Shown one piece after another: positions 1-11,429 of a DNA stretch of 64,000 nucleotides. The stretch covers positions 44,381,095-44,445,094 of the forward strand of contig NC_087071.1 of assembly GCF_963678635.1 (NCBI RefSeq), in the 5' to 3' direction. The first letter of the stretch is position 1. Each line of letters begins with the position of its first letter. The DNA is from Symsagittifera roscoffensis. Its lineage: Eukaryota > Xenacoelomorpha > Acoela > Convolutidae. The translations under genes and the position numbers were made by a program. Under the pieces are notes generated by a model. The model searched no databases, was not told the origin of the DNA, and saw only the letters and a program-made list of their open reading frames with translations.

Positions 1-1065
1 GATGGCATCATTATCTACACAAAAGCTCACATAACTGATGCGAACGATCAGATTGGCTGGATATACATTGGTCAAGAGGAGCTGAAGGTTAGACGAATCG
101 GACACAACGCCATGCTCGAACAAGATGCGGTGCACATAGGTTGCGAGGCCGATCTGGCCGCACACGTGCTGGACGTGCAAGGAAGACAACTTTCAGTAAA
201 GGGCCTGCTGGACACGGGAGCAGTGGTTAGTGTCATGCCAGTCAAAATTTGGACCGGCATGGGTTTCGAGAGGTCGGATCTCATACCGACAAACATCAAG
301 TTGGCAGCTGCCAATCAGGGAGCGATCTATGTGACTGGACGAACCCCGATCATTTCACTGCAGCTCGGAGGAAGACATCTCTGGATGAGCTTCCTAGTAG
401 TGGAGAATTTGGACGAATCCGATCAGTTCATCTTAGGGAGGGATTTCGTACGCAACTTTGATGTCACGATCGATCTCAATGACGGGTTGATTAGGATCAA
501 GGATCCTGAGAGAAAGTGTGAAAAAAAAACCCTTAATAAGATCTTAATTAACCAGGCCAAGGTGCCGATTTTTCTGGATCGAAAAAATAGATTAAAACCA
601 AACCAAGCAGTAGTAGCGACGTTTAGGATGAGGAACTTGAATGAGCTCAGCAATGACAGACAGGTGTGTCTGGTACCAAATCCAAACAGTAAAAGCTCGG
701 CTATTTTAGGAAGAAGCTTCTCACTCACTCAGAGCGGACTGTGTATGAGTGTGTTGTTGAACACAGAAGCAACAACAGTGACAATACAGAGGGGAAAGAA
801 ACTTGGCTATGCTTTGCCTCTGAACACAGACTTTCAGAGTGTGGAGAACTTGAAAAAGTTTGATGTAACTAAATGTCCATTGCATGCGAACCAAGAATGT
901 ATAATGAAGAGGGTAAATGAATTGAAATCTTCTAGGAAATTGTTTTCAATGAAGTCGGAAACAGATGATGGGCTGTCTAGTTGTTCCAACTTTCCTGAGA
1001 GGCCGACAGAGACAGAGTTAGCAGCGAATAAACCGGTTAGCAGCGAAGTTAGCAGCGGGAGATAG
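1..1065 (+). pseudogene. Element 1 pol fragment: aspartic protease and N-terminal RT region
   Basis: This frame is open from the left edge of the window, so the true start lies outside. It holds a retropepsin: the LLDTGA catalytic motif (about 208-225) is followed by the FILGRDF motif (about 424-444) typical of gypsy-type proteases. The protein aligns well with the matching part of element 2 pol (24031-24900), which shows that the region leading into RT follows. The frame closes at a TAG at 1063-1065. The homologous residues continue in another frame from 1071, so a one-base frameshift lies at about 1050-1070. Role: processing of the polyprotein inside virus-like particles. A joined product is not expected from this copy. 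Confidence 0.88.
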
Positions 1066-1070
1066 AACAT

Positions 1071-3022
1071 TTGAAGGGTAAAATATCAGACAAGGAACTA
1101 GATTCGCTCAGAGCGGTGCTAATTCGGAACGCAGACGTTTTTTCGAAACATAAGGCCGACATAGGTTGCTGTAATTTTGTAGAACACGAGATTGAGATAG
1201 AAGAGGGCTCGGTACCTCATAGGGAAGGGGCGAGAAGGATGACCCCTCACAAGTCAGAAGCGTGTAGGAAGGAAATCGAGATGTTAATGGAGTACGACAT
1301 GATCGAGCCGTCAAAGTCCCCGTGGGCTTGTGGCGTGGTCATGGCGAAAAAGAAAGGGGGCAACTCAGATTTTGTTGTGATTTCCGTTATCTGAACGCAG
1401 TGACTATAAAGGACGCATACCCGATTCCCCGCATCGATGAGAGCCTATCCAAGCTGGGAGACGCGAAGTTCTTCACGACGTTATATTTCGGCTCTGCGTT
1501 CTGGCAAGTGCCACTCCGAAAGCAAGATTGAGAAAAAACAAGTTTCGCGTGCGAGCTGGGATTGTTCCAGTGGAAGAGGATGCCGTTCGGATTGTGCAAC
1601 GCGACGGCCACATTCCAGCGACTGATGGCCCAGGCACTCACGAGCGTCACTAAGAAATATGGGAATCTCATCATGTGTTATGTCGATGATGTCGTCATTG
1701 CAACACCAACCTTAGAAGACCATATAGAGAGGTTGGAGGAGGTGTTTTCTTGCATGAAGCAGGCGGGTCTGAAATGTAAACCCTCTAAGTGTGAAATCCT
1801 CAGAGATTCCGTAAAGTATCTGGGCCGCCTGGTGGATAAACATGGAGTGAGACCAGATCCTGAAGCGGTTGAAGCGGTGCTGACCTGGAAGGCACCTAAA
1901 ACAGATACACAGCTATTGAGTTTTTTGGGATTCGCTAATTATTATCGAGAGTTCATCAAGAAGTATGCTGGCAAAATATACCCCATGCAGCGGTTGATGA
2001 GAAACAAGGGCAAAAAGTTCACTTGGACTGATGAGGCACAAGTTTCATTTGAGAACATCAAACGTGAACTTTGCGAGGCATCGGTCCTCGGCATGCCAAC
2101 AGAGAAGGGGATGTTCGTGCTGGACACGGATGCATCAGTGGTTGCGATATCGGGCATACTTCACCAGGAGCAGGAGTGGAACGGGAGAACAGTTCTCCGT
2201 CCGATTGCCTACGGGAGTAAAGTCCTGATTGATACTGAGATGAAGAACGGCGCACCAAAAGCGGAGATGTTCGCGGTGATCAATTTTGTGGAAAAATACA
2301 GGGCCTACTTGGGGAGTGCTCCCTTCAAGTTGCGTGTGGATAATCGTGCCCTTGCCTGGCTGAAAACCTATTCGATGGATCATAGTTATATTGGTCGTTG
2401 GATCGTCCGCCTGGATGGATACCACATGATCATAGAGCACCGTACCCGTGACAAGCACCAGAAGGCAGACAGCCTCAGTAAAAAGACAGAATTCTATGAG
2501 CGCCTCGAGGAGAAGCAGGCTAATCAATCGGAAATCAAAGACGGGTTTTCATTTCTGGACAAGGAAACCTACGACAAACTGCCACTTACTAGGTGGTTAG
2601 ATAAGTCAGGGCATCCTATACCCGAACACCCTGACCTTCCAGTGGAGACGGCCGCGGAGATAAAGGTTTTAGCCAGAGGCGAGCCCGTTCCGTTGGATCT
2701 GCTCGTACGATCCAACTTGGTACAGCAAGAACTAACCAGGCTGGGTATAAACAGCATGGCTCTATTGAACAGGACGGTGAACGTGGCGCCAGACGTCATG
2801 GGAAAGCTCCGTGATTTGTTGGACAGGGAAGTGGATAGGCATGATCGTGAGTGGATGGAGACCATGCAGCGGTTGACTGTCACCGAGAGAACAGAGAAGA
2901 GGCCAGTGTCCATTCGCAGCCGAGGCGTTGAACGGGATTGTAAGTCGATAGTCAACCAGCTGGTGAGCTCGATGCCAAAGGAGGTCTTGTTGAGAAGTTC
3001 GTTCACTGAACATGGACACTGA
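1071..3022 (+). pseudogene. Element 1 pol fragment: reverse transcriptase and RNase H, broken
   Basis: This stretch encodes RT followed by RNase H of the gypsy type in three pieces: 1071-1394, 1322-1531 and 1562-3022. RT features are visible: the AKKKG/CCDFRYLN block, the MPFGLCNA block and the YVDD catalytic motif (about 1680-1690). The RNase H core VLDTDAS lies at about 2116-2136 and its C-terminal ADSLSK at about 2467-2485. Breaks compared with element 2: a frameshift near 1360 beside a G run, a TGA at 1529-1531 and a frameshift near 3020-3058. In addition, the motif A segment that reads LDLGSAFWQ in element 2 reads LYFGSAFWQ here, so the catalytic aspartate is lost. The enzyme is inactive as encoded. 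Confidence 0.9.
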
Positions 3023-3057
3023 ATCAGACCCAAGCCACTGAGGGAGTCAGGATCAAG

Positions 3058-4608
3058 TTGAAATCTAGCTTCGCGAGGAGAGTGCATTTCACGGATGCAA
3101 AAGAAGAATACGAGCCGAGCCCAGATTGTTCGTCCGGGGACGAGACAATGTCCGGGGAGTCTGATACATTCGAGCCAGTCAAGGACGACTTGTCTGAGGA
3201 GTCAGACACCTTTGAGCCCGTGCAGGACGACTTTTCCGGGGAGAGGTTGACGAGACCACCTAGGGGCAGAATTTTGTCCGGGGAGTCAGATTCAAAGCGA
3301 CCAATGGACAGAGTTTTGTCCGGGGAGTCGAGTAACATCTCAGACAACGTGGAATATGATGTTGGGGAATCGGTCGGCTCAAGTGTTGACTCGAGGCCCC
3401 AGTCCTGGGACAACACATCTGAAACAACTTCCAACTCCGATATGTCAGAGATCGCAATCCACTCCTTGTTGGTAGACTGGAAGCCGCGCGGGCTGGACCG
3501 AGAAACGCATCAGGATCCAGACAGGGACAGATACACCTCAGATGAAGAGGGCACTGTGGTAGATAATGCCGCAGACGAGCTCGAGCTGATAGCAGTTTCG
3601 AAACGCCCAACCAGATTGCTGCCACATGGTACGGTCGTCCGTACCAATCTGGAACCATCTGTGCAGGAAGCGACGCCTTTGAAAAAGATATGGTGTGTCA
3701 AGTTGATGGACGATGCTCATGCTCCGGAAATAATGAGTGGGCAAATGAACGCGGTAAAGACGTATTTGAAAGCCAGGTACAGGCTGTCGGATCTCCTAAG
3801 TGCTCAACGAAATGATAGAATGACGAGCAGTCTGAAGAGATGGATCGAGAATGGAGCACCTGACAAGGGAGACTTGGAAGAAGACAGCTACAAGTTTTTG
3901 AAGCAATTCTACCTGAAGAGAAACGACTTGTTGTACCTGAACAAGGACGGAATCGTAGCCTGTAAACGCAAAGAGGAAGACAAGGTCCTTTATAAATACA
4001 ATTCAATAGTGTTACCATACTTGTACCAGACCAAATTGCTCTTTCGCTCACATGATCAGATGGGCCATCAAGGCGTGGACAAAGTGTACAACAGGATACA
4101 GAAACAATTCGAATGGCCGGGATTGAAGAAGCCTTGTGAGAAGTGGATCGCCGCATGCCTGTCATGTCAGCAGGCGAAGGATCCCGGGAAACTTAGGTTC
4201 CCCCTACAGTCAATAGAGTCGTCGGGTTTCAACGAAGTGGTGCAAATTGATCATCAGAAAATCTGCATGACAGCAACGTGCTATAATCAGGTGCTGGTAA
4301 TGATCGACCATTTTACGAAGTATGCGGAGGCAGCACCCTGCATGACAGCATCGGCGAAAGAAAAATGCAATCATTTGATAGATGTGTGGATAGCGAGGCA
4401 TGGCTGCCCCATCACGTTCCAATCGGACAATGGCAAAGCATTCGTGGGTGATCTCACGAAGGAGTTAATGAAAAGGTCGCAGGTAGCGCAGGCCCACTCG
4501 ACCACTTATCACCCACAAACGAATGGCCTAGTCGAGAGGCAAAATCGCACACTGGTATCCATGCTGAGAGTCTATTGCTCGCGTTACATGGATGACTGGG
4601 ACAAGTAA
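3058..4608 (+). pseudogene. Element 1 pol fragment: acidic linker and integrase core
   Basis: The first 200 or so codons form an acidic, Ser/Glu/Asp-rich linker in which an SGES-like unit recurs (about 3130-3340). These units are encoded by repeated copies of the tccggggagt motif that also forms the element's PPT. Integrase follows: an HHCC zinc domain (SHDQMGHQG at about 4049-4076, CLSCQQAKD at about 4157-4183), then the catalytic core with QIDHQ (first D, about 4243), QSDNGKAF (second D, about 4420) and NGLVERQNR (E, about 4525-4551), matching D-D-35-E. A TAA at 4606-4608 interrupts the frame where element 2 has a tyrosine codon; the frame continues directly behind it. Confidence 0.88.
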
Positions 4609-6402
4609 TTGCCGCAAGTGATGGGTGCTTACAACAGCACGGAGCATTTTACTACGGGAATAAGTCCGCACATGATGCTAACGGGTCACGAAAAAGCGCT
4701 CCCGTTGACGTTTTTCTACCCTGAATATGAGGGGAAGAGGACAGCACCGCAAACGTACGTGCGGGATGTTATTAGAAGACAGCAGGACCTCAATGACTTA
4801 TGCAGGAGGAACACGCAACAGGCGCAAATTAGACAAAAAGGAGATTTGATAAAAAGGACAGCCGATGCGAAAGCCTACTCAGTTGGCGACTACGTCTGGG
4901 TGTTCCAGGAAGTGGTTCCACCAAAAGGAACCAAGAAATTATTAAAGAAATGGCGTGGTCCATTTCAGATAACAGAGGTGCACCAAGGAGGTCGTTTTTA
5001 TTGGCTGAGCACTGGAAGAGCAGCTCATTACGAAAATATCAAACCACACAATGCCTCTTCAGAAGACTGGTGCATCCCAGCGGACATGCAAGAGGGAGAC
5101 TATTTGATAGTGGATCCCGCTTGTGAAGTGAATGAAAGGGGTACTCGAGACAAAAACGACGGGAATGAGGTGGTGGACGATTGCGACCTACCGTTGGATC
5201 TGGAGTTGACCGAGCGAGTAGAGGTGAACGATGAAACTCTACCTTATGCCGAGGAAGACTGGGACTGCCCGGAACAAATCGAAATTGACAAAGGAATACA
5301 GCCTGATTTTCCTCTCACCATGGAAACACGCCAGAGCAAGAGAGGAAAAAACAAAAAGAAATATAATCCGTACGGCGAGGATTTCGTCGTAGACAGGATA
5401 GTTGTAAGTGATATGATGGACTCGCTGGTAGGACTGGACGAAATGGCGGTGCTAGAAGAAATCGACTTGGTGAATGACATGGATCAGGATTGGATCGACG
5501 ATCGATCAGAACCGGAAGTGGAGTTCGAACCAGAAGCGGAACAGACTCATAAGCAAGAACTAACCAACTTGCGGGTGCTCGAATGGCTCCATGATCTGCC
5601 GACAGATCCAAAAGAGACAATCTTGACGATTCAGGACGTCGATAAAGATGGCATCAAATACGTCAGTCATGACAATACCGAGTCCAACTGGGTCGCCCCA
5701 GATGGTCCTCTACGTGTTCCACAATCCAACCTCGATCTCCTAGACTTTGGGCGATCGACGGGGACGTCGATGGAAATTTTTGTCCGGGGAGTGGGGGTAG
5801 GACTCACCCACACCGAAAATCTGATAATAAAAAAATTGAAATCGGCAAGAGAAACCGGAGAACTAGAGACAGAGGGCGAGAATGCTAAAAAGCCACCTTT
5901 TGGACGAATTTTTGAATCGTATTTTGACCTACCGAACCATTATTCAAACAATATCGTCATAACGGACAGCGATTTCTTACTCACGGAACGCACGTGCGCT
6001 ATAGCGATAACCGCGAACGTAAGCTTCAAAACAGCACTAGCGGCTGATTTCAAAAGAGAGTATAAGAACATCGAATTTTTATGGAAACAGAGGCCTGGTG
6101 TGGGAGGGATGATAGCGCTGCCCCCTGTTGCATCACAGATACCAGGGAAATATTTGTGTTTCCTGGTTACCAAGGCCACTGATAGACAACACGTAGATCC
6201 AAAGAGCTTGGTATTGGCCTTGACTCGACTTAGGGATTTTTTGGTTGAGAGAGGAGTGACCTCTCTCTCGTTACCAGTATATGATCCTAATAGGGGAAAG
6301 CTACATCCGAGAGAGTTGTACGCACTTGTACATGTGATATTTTCAGAAACTGAAATAGAGGTTTACTTACATAAAAATTACTATCTGATGAGCATATGCT
6401 AG
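4609..6402 (+). pseudogene. Element 1 pol fragment: integrase C-terminus (GPY/F) and macro-like domain
   Basis: This frame is the in-frame continuation of the integrase behind the TAA at 4606-4608. It starts with the end of the catalytic core, then a GPY/F module (KKWRGPFQITEV, about 4945-4980). A long acidic region of about 270 residues follows. A strongly conserved segment (about 5770-5850) comes next, with the internal PPT-like motif at 5783-5792. The last 150 residues (about 5940-6399) match the layout of a macro domain: TDSDF strand, FKREY helix, YLCFLVTK strand, LTRLRDF helix, LPVYDPNRG loop and VIFSETEIEVYLH final strand-helix. The tyrosine-rich tail ends at TAG 6400-6402. No intervening stop is present in these 597 codons. 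Confidence 0.85.
5940..6399 (+). other. Macro-like domain at the C-terminus of element 1 pol
   Basis: The segment resembles macro domains of the OARD1/TARG1 type in order and spacing of elements. A strand ending in DSDF stands where GDLF is usual. Then come a buried AIAITANVSFK strand, the FKREYKNIE helix, the GKYLCFLVTK strand, a helix with ALTRLRDFLVERGV, the SLPVYDPNRGKL loop, and a terminal VIFSETEIEVYLH. Macro domains bind or hydrolyse ADP-ribose on proteins and nucleic acids. Here the glycine-rich MGAG loop is replaced by SFKTAL, and the position of the catalytic Asp of TARG1 appears to be Gly. The lysine in the LVTK strand is present. ADP-ribose binding is therefore possible but unproven. 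This is eye-based homology. Confidence 0.65.
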
Positions 6403-6877
6403 GAATTGCGTTTGGCGATAAGTGATTTTTATTAAGTTCACTTGATAAAAGTTAGTGTCAAGTTTTAGATTAGGATTAAGTTTTAGGTACAATATTAGGG
6501 ATTATGTTTTTATGTGATGATATAGATGTGTGATGTTTATGTGTTTATGTGATATGTTATTGTTATGATATGTTTTACGTTTTATGTCATAAAAGACCCA
6601 GAGTACTCCAGGTCATCAAGGTGACAGCGCTCATTGTGCTACCCTGACGCAGGTACAGGTAGACGATCCACCTTGGTGCTAAATTTTTAAATCAGGATTG
6701 AGAAGAGAATTTCAATGAGGAGTTTTAAAGAGTTGAATGATGTTTTATCCAAAAATGATGGTTTTAAGTCGCGACTTGTTTTTTAGATTTTGATTGATTA
6801 GAAATTGTTTATTGAATTCATTGAATCAAACGAGACAGGAAGAAACTACACGACAACAAGAAACAACGCGATAAGAA
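6403..6877 (+). other. Element 1 noncoding gap between pol and downstream ORF
   Basis: This 475-bp AT-rich stretch has no open frame of note. It contains a run of tatgtgat-like words (about 6500-6590) and ends just before the ATG at 6878. A gap of nearly the same length and position occurs in element 2 (30046-30508), so it is a fixed part of the family. It may carry a splice acceptor or internal start signal for the downstream ORF, but I cannot identify one with confidence. Confidence 0.6.
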
Positions 6878-7261
6878 ATGGGTGACACAAACGAACTTAT
6901 GGAATTCCTCTCAGCGAGTCTAGGAGCGACTCTAGACGAGAGAGGTCGAAACCGACTGATGAAATGGCGGCGTGGAGAAATGTCTGGCCACGACCTGGCT
7001 CGTGAGCCAGGACTAGGTGAGCAGAGGGACCACCGGCTAGGTGAGATGCCCTTACCGGTCCCACCTGCGCAGCCGCTCATCGGAGCGAAAAGACAACGTG
7101 ATGGGCCAGGCCAGTCACATTCGGTCGACTCTCCAACAGCTGCTCCTCCTCCGAAGAGAGTGAGGATGAGTGAAATAGAAATCCAGACGTCGGAGACGAT
7201 TGAGACGTTGGAGAAGAAAGAGAGATCAGAGCGAGCTGTGTGCCAAACTCCAGGAGTATAG
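6878..7261 (+). pseudogene. Start of the downstream giant ORF (N-terminal segment)
   Basis: The frame opens with ATG at 6878 and encodes a charged, 127-residue segment with no signal peptide or membrane span. It contains the stretch DLAREPGLGEQ...LGEMPLPVPP. A related stretch (DLARNPGLNN...GEFPLPVRP) occurs at the same place in element 2 (30509-31543), which confirms it as a conserved family module and not chance coding. It also has a basic KR-rich patch near its end. The frame ends at TAG 7259-7261, while the overlapping frame from 7200 carries on with a coiled coil. A frameshift in the 7200-7261 overlap is therefore the likely reason for the split. Function unknown. Confidence 0.65.
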
Positions 7262-10055
7262 AGCGATAGCTCGAGAAAGAGACGAATGGAATAAGAAATA
7301 TAAAGACCTACAGGTGGCCTACAAGGAGGGTGAAATAAAGCACCTGAAGGAGCTGTATATGGCAAAGGTGAGCCAAGTGTCACAGGAAGTTCTGGCGACA
7401 ATGAAATCCTCGGAGGGATCCAGCGACACACGCCCCAAGACAAGAGTACAGGAGCTGTGTGCATCGAGAGGGCCCGAGGCTCCTCAGCAGACACAACAGT
7501 CTGCTTCCAGTCAGAGTAATACGATACCAGATCCTTCTGACACCTATCTCGCTCCTCAGTTCCAAGAATCATTCAACCAAGTGGCCAGAGCAACAATGGA
7601 TGAGATCAACAGAACCACTGGGCGGACATTGGGTAGGATCGTTCCTTCCCAACGTCGTGATCTTTCATCCAATAGCTCGGAGCGAGCACCCCGCACGGTA
7701 GCGTCCTCGAAGACTGCGCATGGCGGAACCTTTCAAAAGTCCCGCGTGGTAGACATTAGGAAGAATCTGATGGCACGTCACCAGTTTACGCAAGTGGCTG
7801 CGGAGCATCCTCGAGCCTGCCTGAATGACATGAGCTGGAACCCCGCTACGAGTGACCAGGTAATTACCCCAGGGAGTCGCCACTTGATCATAGGAGACAA
7901 ATTGGTGAGGGATCTGAATGAGATCTTCGTCTATGGTCAGACTACCACTCTGACCTTTGGAGGAGCCTCAGTGGCTCAGGTCATCAAGATGATGGAATTC
8001 CAGAGCGAAGATCACCTGGATACACTGGTAATAATGCTGGGAACCAACGACGTCTCGAGAGCCCCAGTGACTCCTGAGAGCATGTGGGAGCCTTTATTGG
8101 TATGCCTCTTGAACGAACTAAAGGAGAAGAACAGGCCCAGGCTTGTAGTGCTGTGCACGATACCACAAAACCCGCTGGTGGGCTCCACAGTGGCAGATTT
8201 CATGAATGGCAACGTGACACGGTGGAACGAAATGATCCGCAGTCTGGTGAGAAACAACCCTGGCGAGCTGCGAATTCTGGATCTCGAAAACATGCTGCTT
8301 ATGATTGATCACATCGCGCTTACCAGAGATGGAATACATTTCAACACCCAACGAGGGAGACACTGGGTCAATGATGTATTTCAGACGCAATTGAGGGAAG
8401 TGGAGCAGGAGTCGAGGGCGACCAGTGCTCTGGCTCGGAGCAGCTCGACCGGAGGAAATAGAATAAGGGCAAGCGTGCCCAAATCCCTCGTCAACCGCCT
8501 AGGGCCCTTGGCAATGGAGAAGGCTGCAGCCGCACCTGTCGCTCCGAGCTCAAACGTAAGAAAGAGGCTAGGGACTGCTCCTCCTCCCAGAACACAACCG
8601 CTTGAAAGCCGATTCGGGAGAGCAGTTGATCAGAACAGGAGTAACTCCCAGACCGTGTCTAGGAGGAACGACCCGCCTGCCATGGCAAACCCTGCTTCAG
8701 CGGCCGGACCGTCTACGAGCGCCGTGCCAGCGGAGGGAGTTGAACCAGGCAGCGTGCTGCTTTGGAACCAATCAGACCCTAGTCATTGTGGACAGTACAA
8801 GACGGACATGTCAACGAAGTTGAACATGAATACCTTGACGTGTCGGGAGGACACAATGAAAATGATTGGCGGAGAAAGTCCCACAGTGTCGCGACTATAT
8901 CGGATACCGGGCGTGGATTGGCTGCTAGCAGAGCAGGAGCAGTTCAGTTCCACGACTACGCTCCGGCACGCAGACTTGAATGGGTTGCCTCAGGACAATA
9001 CCTTTGGACCTTTGAATACCCGGTCTCTTACGGACGTCCGACAGAGAGCCCGGGAACTGACGCCACCTGCTCGCAAGGGCAAGTTTCAGGCAGATAACAA
9101 GCCTAATAACAAGCATCACAAGATGTACAGGCAGTTTGCTAAACCACCCGGTCAGACGCCTGACGAATTTTTGCGGGACTACCCGCGAACGACCACGGTG
9201 GGTGGAGATGACAAGAGATATGGGAAACTGAAGGCCCCAGTAGGCGACGGCCTGTTTGCCGCTTATGATCCCTTAGATATGAAAGCTGCCAAGTATCTGA
9301 TTGTGGCCAGTTCTTATTATCTCTATACGCCCCGTTCTTTCTTTTGGCCCGACGTGATTTTCTTGACGGCGCCTAAATTGGACTGGGGACATGCAATAGG
9401 CATGATGATAAGTGTGCGAAGGGTGGTCAGCATGGAGCCGCAGGTGATAGTGGTTGCAGGCTCAAATGATCATCTGCAAAGCAGGGGCTTGTTGACACGT
9501 CTGACGGATGGGTCGATCCCGAGCAACGAGGTCATAGGGGAGGCGATAATGACATTGCTCTCGGCGATGGCTGAGGTAGAAACAGCAGCAAAACAACGTT
9601 TCACCCAAAATGTAGTGAAGGTGGTCTTTGTGTTGTCACCAGGGTACGCTGCATTGCCAGAAACCCTTCAGTTTGTGTACACGATGGTCACAACGATAGC
9701 AGAGGGACGGTTCAACGTGATAATTCCTGCCCCGAACAGAGTGGTAGACCCAGACAATTATTACCCATCCCGATCTGAGATTCCTGCCGTTTGGGCTGAC
9801 ATTTCCAATGCCATACAGGGACTCAAAGATTGTAGCACAACTCGGTTGGTGCTAGATGAGGTTCTGGGGTTGGAGCTGTCCAACTTTGCCAGATTGCCGA
9901 AGTTAAGACCAGGGGTAGATGACGATCATCTGTTGGTACAACAGGTGGCTGATGATTTCTGGTTCAGACAGATGGATCATGCAGAGAATGAGCAGGGAAG
10001 GACAGTCAGGAAAAACATGACGTCAGCGGAAGAGGATCTCATGGCAATGGCTTAG
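7200..10055 (+). pseudogene. Downstream ORF: coiled coil plus SGNH-like domain(s)
   Basis: This frame is open for 951 codons without an ATG at its start, so it continues the 6878 frame after a shift. Residues 1-70 are a highly charged coiled coil. Residues about 225-400 form an SGNH/GDSL-hydrolase-like domain: block I reads LIIGDK (element 2 has GDS), block III reads MLGTND, and block V reads DGIHFN. The family usually hydrolyses ester or lipid bonds using Ser, Asp and His; here the serine is replaced by Lys. A second region (residues about 690-930) repeats a weaker version, with VVAGSNDHL and a late DDDHLLVQQ. Between them is a Pro/Ser/Arg-rich linker. There is no membrane span. The frame stops at TAG 10053-10055. 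Confidence 0.7.
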
Positions 10056-11429
10056 CGCACGAAGCCGCACAACAACGTATAATTGTACTTGTCACCAAGG
10101 CTGTGCACCTTGGGTGAGGACGCGTTCGAGCATGCGCCGGCAGTGATCAAAGAGATACACGTGTATCTGAAGAACTTGTTTGATGCCCGGGAGTTAGCTG
10201 GGGGTATGATGTTGAAATTGATGCAGGACGTAAACACGATGTCGTTGGACAAGTTCTAAGCTGACGTGCTAGCCACGAGGGCACAGTATGAACAATCGGC
10301 TGCCATCTTGGGTGGAATGGGAGTGGGATGGACGCCATCCTTCCTGTCGACGTGCTATCCGATGGCATCTCAGAACCTGATCGCGAGTTTCGTTAAGGAT
10401 ATCAGGAAGTTGTCGATTGGCCTGATATTAGCCCTATACGTGACATTTGGTCATGAAAATTTCGTGAAAGGGCCGGCGAACCTCTTCACCCAAGCGTTGG
10501 CAGATTTGAGATTGGATGGACTCCTGACTCTGATTGCCATGACCTACGGTCGACTGGGTGATTTGCTTGTGCTGTTGCGTTACCCTGAACAACTCCAGGG
10601 AACAAGTCGTGAGTTCAACGCGCAGTTGGAAACCGCCTCGCTCAGGAAGATGAAAGACTGGAGGACTCTCCTGCTCCAATATCTCTTGCAACAGAACAGA
10701 AGCGTCAGGGGAGAAGATAAGGTGGCGACGGATGCGGGTGAGTGTAAGCAGTGTTGTGGCATACCCTTGCTGACAGATTTGGCTATTATGATGCGGATCG
10801 ATCCGTTGGCTCTGATTCACGGACTGCGGGAATTCGTCACGGTGGTGTATGGACCGGTGATGTCTTTCGCGTTTCCGGACGTGCAGGTCAAGGCATACAG
10901 GAATTCTGTGTTGTATGTCAACCTGGTCTCAGTCGTGGATTGTTCCGTGCTGAATTGGGTAGAACAGAGGGAGCTGAGGGGGCTGGCCAGCGAGGATAGG
11001 CTGTTCGGAAGAATAGCGGAGCCAGGTTGGGTGTTGATGGATTTCAACAACCACTTCAAGTGCCGAATGGGCCGTGAGGACCTTTCCCACATCCAGTTTA
11101 ACCCGAAGCTTTGGAATCTGAGACCAGTAGTGAAAGATACAGGAGCGGCAATGAGAGTCCCACTCTTGCCAGAAGCCTACGCACACGCGAAAGAGAACCA
11201 GCAAGCGTGGCTTTCCGGGTCCAGGCCGCTGCCGGACCAATGCCCTCGATATCCACCTATAAGGAGGATGTTGTTGGGAGTCACATCTCCCGTCATTGCC
11301 CCTCGCATCGGAGCAGCTCGTGACGCAGAGAAGAGAATGTTGAAGTGGAGTGAAGGGATGGAGTCGGGCATAGACATACGACAAGGCCCTTCAGGACCCA
11401 AACCGAAACCTGATGCAGATGACGATTAA
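10056..11429 (+). pseudogene. Downstream ORF, third segment, unknown domain
   Basis: The codons after the TAG at 10053-10055 remain protein-like. Between 10066 and 10127 a neighbouring frame reads as an ordinary helical segment, and from about 10128 the original frame resumes. It is interrupted only by TAA at 10257-10259, then runs open to TAA 11427-11429. The predicted 387-residue tail contains hydrophobic helices (for example LILALYVTFGH and LLTLIAMTYGRLGDLLVLL), but they are short and interspersed with charges, more like a folded soluble or capsid-like core than a membrane protein. The C-terminus is Lys/Pro/Asp-rich. I do not recognise the family. The pattern of compensating shifts suggests decay of one long frame and not separate genes. 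Confidence 0.55.

Noticed and set aside
6826-7572. Long open frame on the minus strand opposite the start of the downstream ORF
   Set aside because: Mirror of the plus-strand coding frame; the product is low-complexity and has no counterpart in element 2.
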